Assembly: GCF_047496725.1 (NCBI RefSeq)
Contig: NC_132973.1
Coordinates: forward strand, 13,774,233-13,838,232
Length of the DNA: 64,000 nt
Reading direction: 5' to 3'
Source: Anoplolepis gracilipes
Taxonomy: Eukaryota > Arthropoda > Insecta > Hymenoptera > Formicidae
Part shown: in pieces, positions 43,201 to 54,200 of the stretch
Layout: every line of letters starts with the position of its first letter
Position numbering within the stretch: the first letter of the stretch is position 1
Program-made: the position numbers and the translations under genes
Notes under the pieces: generated by a model
Database searches by the model: none
Told to the model about the DNA's origin: nothing
What the model saw: only the letters and a program-made list of their open reading frames with translations

Positions 43201-45148
43201 TGTTTCAGTATGATTTAGCAATATAAAATATTATTACCTAATTTGAGACATACAGTAGATATATTTCTATTATTTATGTATTTCTACTTTTATCACTGCA
43301 TCTTTTTATTTTCTCTAAATGATAGATCGAATGACAGAGCGCGACATATCGATATTGATGCGGTATCGTGTATCATCGTTATTTATTGACGCTACAGCAC
43401 TATATTCCCCTAGTCTGTATCCACTAAAAATGTAGGGGGAGATCAATCCACGTTCCAAGGGGGTCCGAATAATCCGCTGCCGTTCTGACACGATCGTGCG
43501 TGATTGGTCGATGACGAATATTCGGGGACGCGATCACGAGACGGTTCACGATAACGATGACAATAATATTTCAGTTATTGTTTAATAATTTTTCTTCTCA
43601 AGAATTATTAAAACGATTCTTGTAACCAATCGCGATAGTTTAGAAATTTAGAAAACTGTTTACACATTACAGGATATGTCACATATTTTATCGGAATTAA
43701 TTTAAAAACTTAATGCTTCTGATTTCGATTCAAGTTTTTCTAAATCAAGTAAACAATTGTATTTTTTTTTATCTCATGGACTTGTTTCACAGATAGCGAT
43801 TTCCGTTCTTTCGTAAGTGACGCTCGATCGATTCGCGAAGAGTTCACGACGGGTTCATTTGATGTTAAATTATTTGTCTCTCAACAGGAAATATAATCGC
43901 TGGTAAATACAGTGTCATATAGCTGTCGCAACACGTGCGACGAAAAGTTGATTCATCGTTTGAGATAACTCGAGAATTTACGCGCGAGCAAAATGTGACA
44001 GTGACAATGGACCGGCTGGTGAATAAATGCGTTATGCGTTCTACTTGGACTATCGTGACGACGAAAAGACGTTGCTATAATAATTGAACGAATACGCGCC
44101 GCGAGAAGAGCGCGCGAGTGTTCCTCGGCGAGGATGGGCGAATTTGTGAAATAACGGGTGTAGCAAGAGAAAAAGAGAGAGAGAGAGAGACGTACGCAAC
44201 GCACGCACGCGGCGTTTCACACAGCTGCAGCTGCAAAGAGGAAAGAAAAAAAAATGACGTCGTGGGCCAGCGTGGCCAGTGCCGCTCAACTGGCAGCCTC
44301 GCTAGCCCTGATCCTGAGATTCCTCATCGTCACCACTGCGTATCCGATCACCCAGACGACCGACGAGCAGACCTACGAACGTACGACCTACATCGTGCCG
44401 CTGTCTTCTATGGAGAATGACAGCGATATTTATCGAGGTAATTTGCGGGGGATACCCGCGTACGACCTACACATCGACGTGAAACCATCACCTACCTGCT
44501 TGGAGAAAGCGCGATGGGCGTGTTTAGAATAATAAGATAATAAAAGGACCAAGTGAGAAAATATCCAACGATAATGATATAAATAAAATATAATGCAATA
44601 GAGAGGGGAAAAATAAAGAGAAGAGGGAAGGAAGCTTTGATAAGGCAATATCTTGAAGCTGATTATCATTAATGAAATAATTATTTCCGGACGTGCAGAG
44701 CAACTTAATATTAATGTTACTATTAATAATATTAAACGATCTAATATTTTACAAACAAGATCATATTACGATTACATGATACACGATGCGATAGTATATC
44801 GCATATTTTTTTTTTTTATAAGGTATTTTGAAACAACATATGAAATTATATTATTTATACTCGGCTTATCGGTAAACTCGATCCTTGTTTTAATTGTGAA
44901 TATTAATTAATTATATTTATCACTTTTTTTCAGTTTTTCTTAAATAATCGATTTAATATGATATAACGAGAAAGTAACATTAAATAAAGTGTGTATGATA
45001 GATAGATAATTTTATTTATCAGCATTTATAAGCCAAGAAGAGACTTGGATTGCAAAAAGTCTAAATCACTCATTCTTCCATACCTTTCCTCGATCACATC
45101 ATACAACATGCCTACTCTCTCTCTCTCTCTTTTGCAACAGTAACATCG

Positions 45149-45203
<55 letters not shown>

Positions 45204-48200
45204 AATACCTTATCTAAATTTTAATTCCTAAATCTACTCTTATCCTCTCACATTCTCACATAAGCTCTTATTCTTTCTAATTTCTTTTTCCTTCCAAAAC
45301 CTTTTTAACAATGCACCTTTCTTCATATCTAATTCGTCATTGAAAATTCTTGTTATTCTTCTTTAACGCATTCTTCACCTATTTCATTAAACCATTCTTT
45401 CGTCACTATACATTCCGAAACAAAGTGTTCAATCTTATCCCATCTTCTGTTACAAAATTTACACGCTTTACAAGTGATAAGTATCACACCTAACTAATAC
45501 TTATTATATTCTTCTAGATTACCATCTTAACTTTACCAGAGCTCTTATCTCATCCCCAAACATATACCTATCTAACATTCCCTTCCTTAGAAAGTTGGGC
45601 TTTGTGTTCTCCATACCTAAATCTTTATACCTTTTATTGTACTTTGCCTCCCTGAATCTTGCATCTTCTAATTATCTTTGTATGTCACGCTCTCTTTCTC
45701 TCAAACTATTTTCAATACCTTCTTCATTATACAACATACCTTCTATTGCCTCTACACTGCATCCTTAAATAAAGTGTGTATGTTATTTAACTCAAATAAT
45801 ATTAATATCAAAACGAAATAAATAGAGGGCTAGAAGAGAGAGAAAGACAATGTCCTTTGATTGTAAATAAAAGAAAATAAAAAAAAAACGCATTTATAAA
45901 ATTTCATCTTGTGTATAATCAAAGGACATTGTCTTTCTTGCTCCTCTAGTTCTTTATTTATTTCATTAAATTTCTGTATATTTTAATATTAATACTATTG
46001 ATAATTACAAAAGTAAAAATAAAGTACATCATTTATTTAAACGTTTACGTTTGAAGAAAACGTCGTGTCATGCGTTTAAAGTATACGAGTCAAGTAGGCT
46101 GCGGTGAAAATTTCGCCACTTAACATCAATTAAAAGCGTGATTAATTGGGAAAAACAAATGCGCGAGTTTCACTAGGAAATGTCACTCGTCCATTCAAGT
46201 ATTGCGTTACGCAGCGACTACTTCGTAATCACCTTGCGAGATTGTCCGCTCGTGTAATCGATGCTTAACTCATTTCCCGTTCCGTCTCGATTTCGCAGAA
46301 GGCGAAACACATGTAACATTTCGTAAGGTATACAAGGTGATTTTAAAGGACGCGTTCTCATCCGTCTCGTCTTCTCCTTCAATCACGCTCACCTACAATA
46401 CACACCTATGATTGCGTAAATGTTAAGGCGTACCAACACGTACGCACAAGCGTGCATTGTAGTGTTGTCCGGTTATTTTGTAATTACTGTTGTAATTGCC
46501 GCAAGTGCACTGACCCCGTTGTGGGAAAACGATATTTTGTAACATTTTTATTGCACGCAGGATTAGCTTCTACATAAAAGCGTAATAAAATAATGACGAG
46601 ATTGACCCGTGCGGTTTGTTTCACTTTATACCTACATAAAAGAATGTGCATCTTTAGTTTTTTGCGTAACATATAGACTGATAGACATCGCCATGGCAAC
46701 GATTACCTACTGACCTTAAGTGTCGTCGTGATATAAAATTATGGAAATACGTTCATCCTCAGAATTTTCAAGAGTAAAAGCGTCGAATATTATCTCTTGC
46801 GGAATCCAGACATTCTATTTTTACATCAGAATCCAAGGTCGGTAGCCTAATCCAGACAAATGGAAACACTGTCGAAAAATAACCCTGAAAATCATATATG
46901 GTAAAATAAAACAAGACAATTTTAGCGTCTAATAATCTCTATCGACAAAATTTAAAAAATATATTGCCCCTTCTTGTCTGATAGAATGTTAAGATTATCA
47001 TCTTGAAGATCTGTACTGAATTTCGGTAAATTTTGTAACGTCATCTAAAACATATCAACTATTTAATAAAATCGTTATTCAAACTATTGTATCGAAGAAT
47101 TCAGATGCAACTGGAAGCGGTGCAAATCGGTATGCAAGCGCGACTGTGGCACTCGAAGCAGGTACCTCGTTTTCTTATCTGCCGTTCCTTTCACTCACCG
47201 TGAATCGTTACTCACATTGCCTACCTATCCTAATAAAGGCACTTTCGCCTACTTGACTCTGTACTTGGTTCCTCGGTTCCGCGGAAAAAACGATAATTCT
47301 CAGTAAATCTCTCTCCAATCTGCAAAATTCTAAAGTAAGTGCATCATCTTGTGATGTTCGTTTTATTGGCGTGATATCGTCTCTTTATCTTTTTTTTTAT
47401 CCACTCGTGGAGAGACCAGATTGTTTCTCGACCAGAATTCCTTACAGAATTACAGGCACGATGAGTGCGATTAAAAGCATTTCAGCGATCGCAAATAGTT
47501 TTGGCGCGCAGTCCGCTTGTCAAGCTACGCACGACGCCGCGCCGGTGGATCGCAAGATCACGACCTTGCGACCATACGACGGGGCCCGTAATCGTATTCA
47601 TTTTTCAACCTGATAGTAATACGACTCGGCTCGGCCGTCGTTGTGCGTGCACAGACTCGATATGACATCATCCGCCGCAGCTTGTAAAGCTTGTAAAGGT
47701 GTATAGGTCCCCGCTCTCCGAGCAGCCTCGCATTTTATTACACGTCGTTAATTTAACGCGCGAATTCGATAAGGTGCTTTAAATGGAACGCTGCAGAAGA
47801 TGATAACGGGCACTAAAGGTCACCAAATAGTCGTAAATTATCATTCACGAGAATCATCGAGAAACGGTCTTTCTCGTTGCACGTTGTTGATAAATTAAAA
47901 ATAAAATAATTTTGCAATCGCGAAACTATTCTTAAATTCTATCCTCTTCTCTAGTCCTACTTTTAATTTAATTCTATTAGGGGGATTTTTGTAATTTGGG
48001 AATTTATACATTTTAATTTAATTAGATGTATATATCTCCTTTCGTTTTTATTTTATTTGATATACATTTGACAAGGAACGTTCTTTATTACGCGTCATTT
48101 ATTTGGAGCGTGTCCGAGCAAGATTACTGTCAATGATTTTACGCAGCTGCGACTAGAATGCAAATCAATCTGCACGTTTTACATCGCACACCGCGCAACG

Positions 48201-51200
48201 TATGGTAATACCGCGACAGATGCATGAATATTCAATAAATTTGATCTCTCTTATATGAACGCATCGACGGTCGTTTATTCATCCGTATTATTTACTCGAG
48301 GAAATAGAGTTTTAGGAAAATGGAAATATAACGTATATCGATATCTGTTGCTCGAAAAAACAATTAAATAACCATATGGGAATGAACCCTGGTATTTGTT
48401 ACGTATTCCAAACATCCTGAAAGAGAGAGAGAAAGGAAAGCATTGGATCATATTTTATTTCTTATCGACACATAGTAAGGATGGAATAAAAGATCCGATG
48501 TCTCTCGCTTCTCTCTTTCTCTCTTCGTTATGTTTCACCTATAACGTGTATCATAGAAAAATTTACGATACATGCAAGTCTATCTCTTTATGTGTATGTA
48601 AATAACGTGTATGAAAAGACGTTGTGCTCCGACAATAAGAGGGTGAAATAAAAATTTTAATGAAAAGTCTATACTATTTTTGCACTTATTTTGAAATAAG
48701 CTTGAATACACTTTGTCTCAACGCGACATTGCAAATGATGACGAGAATGGAAAGGTCAATATATCAGCTCATTGTAATGCAAAAAACGTCTTTTTTTCTC
48801 TGTTTCTTTTAGCTCCAACAAAGCCGGAGAATCTTACCTCCCGGGAAATCACGGGCAACACCATTGAACTCTCGTGGTCGGAACCCGAGAATGCCAACGG
48901 TATCATCGTTGGTTATCGCGTTTATTATATGCATTCCAACTATACGGACGTTAAAATGCACATACCCGATAAATCTGCGGACTCAGACGACCCGAATACT
49001 AAATTCATCCTGAAGGATCTGAGTGAGTATTTATATATATATAGACGTTGTACGTAAACAATATGTATTGCATGAGAAATATTATTATACGAATAAGACT
49101 ATTTATTTTAAGCAACGAAAAAAAAATTTAACAAATATCTCAAATGTTCGATCGAAATAAAATTTATCTCTCTATTTTAATGTCTTTATTTTATCGGTCT
49201 CTCGGCCTTTTTTAACGCGTCAGATAATGCGAGATTAAGTATGTAATCTTCAGTCGACAACGAATATAGTCGTTACATTAGACGACTAAAGATAGAGGTC
49301 GGCGTACTTGGCTCATTGATAAGGAAAGCTCGAGGAATTCTTATCACGCACGCTCTTTTTTTTACATACTCGCGCTATGCAGACGAATGCATCGTTAGAT
49401 GAACTCATTTTGGCGTTATAATTACACAGGCGAATACTGAAAAAATTATATTTCATCGCATGATAGTAAAGATGCCTCAATGAGATTTGATATATATATA
49501 TGATGATGATGATGCGACTCGTCACGCGCAAAAAGTAGTCACTTAAGTTTCATTCATGAAGGTTAATTTGCTCGATTACCATTCATAACCGAGCGCCGGG
49601 TTCGTCATTTGCAGATCCGAACACGGACTATAAGATTTGGGTGAAGGCTTACACGCGGAAAAACGAAGGCGAACCTTCCGATCAGATTATTCGCAGAACT
49701 GATATAACAGGACCAAGCGCACCTTTAATCTTGAATTTGACTTGCCAGTCTCATCAGACCCTCTATATTCAGTGGGCCAGGCCGGTCACTTTTTCGGGCT
49801 CCATTGACTACTACTACATCAATTATCGGCCGGAAAATGGAAGGTATTACGAGGAAATTGAACTATCCTCCGAGAAGAATCATCTTGAAAGCGGGGTACG
49901 TCTCTCTTTTATAGCTTTAATAATGTTAAATGTATTTTTGCACGCAGATAAAGAGGAGGGAGCGTATAACAATTCATACTATTTATAGAATTTATTAATA
50001 AAAGAAACTTTCTCTATTTTTTTTTCTCATCGTATTTTCTCCATTATCCTTCACGTTTAAATAAAAATCACAGTGCATTAGAAAATATTTGCAAATTTAT
50101 TTTTATGCAGACAACCATACCTAATTTGACGGTGAACACTGTTTACGAGATCGTGGTGCGGGGAGCTACCAAGAGCACAATAAACAGCCGCCTCATTCAA
50201 GGCGAGAGCTCAACACCGGCAAAGGTATTGGTCACTCGTGATTGTGACAAGATACCACCCTTGATGCGTCGCAGTAGTAAAGATCTCAGCCCTGGAGTGA
50301 TCGCCGGGATGGTGTGCGCCTGTTTTGCGGTTATGCTGGCTATTGTAGCCTTCGTAATGTGGAAGTAAGTCAGATTTAATTTTTTAATTCGCAGCGCGTT
50401 ATCTCGTGGAAACTTTAGCGCGCGCCCACTCGATTATCAAATGATATATTCCCCCGTGTTGATAGTTGTAAGTGCGCATTATTCTAAATACTTTTATTGT
50501 AATATAAAAATTTAAACTCCGCTCGGTATCATACGAATTGTTATATATATATAAATTTTTGTAAAGATTTTTTCAAGCACTTTGAGGTAGTTAAAACTGC
50601 GACAATGTGACCAGAAACAGAGTAAAAAAAAATAGGACAAGGATTAATATATAGTAATAAATTTATCTGGTTTAATATAAAATACTTAAAATTACAATAA
50701 ATAATACTACATAGAATAAATAATACAAAACTGTGAAAAAATGAAATGAAATGTCTATACTTTCTCTCGCTACAAACAACGCTACGCTTCAATGTTACAG
50801 CTGATCTTGCAAAGTATTAATTCTGACGTTTCACTTCCGCTCCGCGCCGACTAATCTAACACTAAACGACCTATTATTCTTGTTACTTGGGAATTGTAGA
50901 CCAGACAATCAGTATGTTCGAACACTAACGCACGTCTCAGATCGCGAATCGTATTCGGTGCGAGCAATTAGAAAGTTTCCAACGAACGATGCAGTCACAC
51001 GCACGCATACTGGTTTTTCCCATTCAAGTTTTTCCGCTGCAATTTATCTTTTTTCAATGTATATGAGCTTTAGATTATGTCTAAAACTTTCTACGATATA
51101 TGATATTTATTATAAGATTGTATAATTTTATATATAAATTTTAATATTACAAAACTATAATCAACTATAAACTATAGAGAATATTTTTTAAAATTCAATT

Positions 51201-54200
51201 TAAATAATTACAAGTTTATTTCCATCAATTTTTTATATAATTACTAAAATTATATCACAATATTCATAAGATTATTCGAGCATGCATATCGAAGTGGCTT
51301 ATTAATCTTTTATAATCTTATAGGAGACTGAAATAATTTTGAAACTGGCGATAATGTATCCGTGTATTAGGGATTTATCGGGCGCAATTTATGAGATACT
51401 CTGTATGTATTAATGCCAGAGATACGCGTGGTACACTTTAATAATATCTCGACGCGTCCGCGCTCTTATGTGCCGCGTTATCACACGAGATAACGCACGG
51501 TGACAAAGGCTGAGTGTGGTCTTACAGTTACCGGAGTAAAATGCGCGGAGCCGGAACGAAGTGAGACTCGCGTAACGTGACGCACGCATCAAACGGAGAG
51601 ACTTGCGCGCCGCGAGTGGAAACGCGTGTGCCACGCGCGTCCGCGAGTCTCGCTCTTTTCTTCGCGCGTCAGTGTCTCGGGTGACGTTCTCAGGAACGTG
51701 CGGAACGACACGAGCAACGTTACGAGACGAATCGGCTGATGACAAGCTCGTTTTCTGGGTCACGGACGGAGTCCGGTTTCCTTGGTCGTCGTTTGTTGAT
51801 TCGTGAAATTCTCCCGATCGCGAGGCCGCGCCTATATATGATGGATGTTATCGTCGAAATTATGCCGTCGAAATGAAGAAGTTTTTTCGTAACTTGTAAG
51901 TTTCGATATATACATATATATATATATCAAGATAGTGTGCTGCGAATCCAAGAGTCGTGAGTGAAGAAATGTGTGTTATCAGCATTTGATTACGATGTAT
52001 CAATATTTGATCATGTCTATCTGACCAGTCCCATGCATGTTTTTCGTTGATAATACTATATGAATGCTACAAGCTCTGCCAGCTGAGACACTTGAATTTT
52101 AAGTCGTGTTAAATGCTTCATTAACCTCGTCAGAAGAAAATAGTTATATAAATTGTATTTTAAGGAAAAAAATATAGCATTTTTTAAAATATTTTTTTAA
52201 GAAAATATATTTCGGAGAAGAGAGAAAGAGAGAGAGAGAAGATATGTAAATGTGCGTATGTATATTTTTTTTTCTAGACCGATCTTTAGGAAATGCTTCC
52301 ACACTGCTTACTATTATCTGGATTATCCGCCACGGAATGTTCCCACTCTGCAAGAATGGGAAAACAGCGAGCAAGACGGCGAGAGGACCGCCGTGGCCGT
52401 TCAACAATTCGTTCAGCATGTCGCGAGTCTTCACGCCGACGGGGATATTGGTTTCAGTAAAGAATACGAGCTTATACAATCCGAAACCGGGGATTACACC
52501 GTGGAGAATTCACAATTCGCTGAGAATAAGGCCAAGAACAGATACTTGAATATACTCGCATGTAAGTAGCCTTTGACGTGTATCACGCTCGCATTCGGGC
52601 GTGTCGTAATATTTACAAATGAAAGGAAACATCTTAATATAGAACTGGTAACTCTCCGTACAGTTCTCCATTCCTCGCACGAATGTTCTATTACTTTTCT
52701 GAAGGATATTTCTATTCATCATCGTCAAGTCAATATCCATTACGACTGATTTATTTTAGTTCAGTCTGGCGATCAGTGGCTGACCTCTTCATTGATTCCA
52801 TCTGACTGGGGGCATTATGACGTATCTTTATCAATTCTTTCCGGCGATAAAAAATTCGAAGAAATTAAAATTTATCGAAATAAACTTGTCGCGTTTAATG
52901 AAAAATAATAATCGATTTAACGAGAAGTGAAATGTTCAATGATTCAGAAATATTTTATACAGTCGCAAAATTCTTGTTATATATATATATATATATGGAA
53001 AATACCCGCTATTATTACGTACGGAAGAGTAATAAGCTTCCGCCAAGTTAAAACAACGTCGATATAAAAGATATCTCGTTTTAAATCACGTTGATCTTTA
53101 TGTTGATTAGATTGATAAATGAATAATTGTACAACGCGTTTTTAAAACTCACATTTTTAGATCAATAATAAAGTGCAATGTTACAAAAGTGCAATCTTAT
53201 TGAAAATAAAATGTGAGGCGTGCTTTAATTTTCTACAAAGAAAAATCATTATAAATTGTATTCTTAATCATTTTTTTGCATGTCACTAGACGACCATACT
53301 CGTGTACAACTACTCTCCTGCGGCGGTGGGCCTCCTAAAAAGGGTCAAGATTACGTTAACGCGAATTATATTGATGGGTGGCAAAAAGCACGAGCATACA
53401 TTGGTACCCAGGGTCCACTCCCGCCTACGTTCGATGGCTTTTGGCGGATGGTTTGGGAGCAACGCGTATCAATAGTCGTAATGATTACCAATCTGGTTGA
53501 ACGCGGTCGTGTAAGTATGACTTTGAGATCGCAAATTTTTTGTATTACAATATACAGAAGTCGCATAATAAATAGTCGCAAATAAAAGATAGTTTAATTA
53601 TTCATACTAAAATAAATATTAAAAGTAAAAATATTCAGTTTACACATTTTGTAATAATTAATGAAGTGCACAATTTTCATTGAATTATGGTTTTTTATTT
53701 ATTTTATTATTATTATTACTATTATTATTATTATTATTATTTATTTTTGTTATAGAGGAAATGTGATATGTATTGGCCCAAGGAAGGGACCGAAACATAC
53801 GGTTATATTCAAGTGACTTTAGTGAAGGAAGACATTATGGCGACATATACCATCCGCACTCTTCAAATTCGACATTTAAAGGTATAAATTTAGAAATAAA
53901 ACACATACGCGTTTAAGATATTTTCAGGAGAAATTAAACGAATAGACAAATAAAATATCTTACGCGATTAAATCTTAATGCGAATAATTTTTATCAACAA
54001 AAAATCTCTTTCGGATTTTTAAGCAGATTAAAAAGAAGAAAAATGGGACCAATATGGGTGAACGTACTATATGGCAATATCATTATACCAGCTGGCCTGA
54101 TCATGGCGTGCCCGATCATCCATTACCGGTTTTGAGTTTTATCCGAAAATCGGCCAACGCTAATCCGCCCGAAGCTGGACCTATCGTAGTTCATTGCAGG

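Larger units (their letters stand above)
38147..48812 (+). other. Ptp99A: 10.7-kb intron of Ptp99A containing internal start region and mobile DNA
   Basis: It is bounded by GTAAGT (38147) and CTTTTAG (48812). It holds the CpG-rich block at 39150-40420, another CpG-rich stretch at 41500-42260, the candidate signal-peptide exon 44254-44437, the LINE fragment 44998-45764, and palindromic arms 45812-45967. Between 45968 and 48812 I see only unique non-coding DNA with short frames. Confidence 0.85.
50365..52277 (+). other. Ptp99A: Intron of Ptp99A between transmembrane and phosphatase exons, with internal start candidate
   Basis: A 1.9-kb intron that separates the membrane anchor from the whole cytoplasmic region. 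50365-51419 is plain AT-rich DNA. 51420-51895 is the CpG-rich block with the candidate start exon. 51896-52277 would be the short intron of that alternative form. Confidence 0.9.

Noticed and set aside
47371..47665. 80-codon frame (…MSAIKSISAIANSFGAQSACQ…)
   Set aside because: No donor or acceptor pair fits the neighbouring Ptp99A exons and no domain is seen. Probably a chance frame in a CpG-richer patch.
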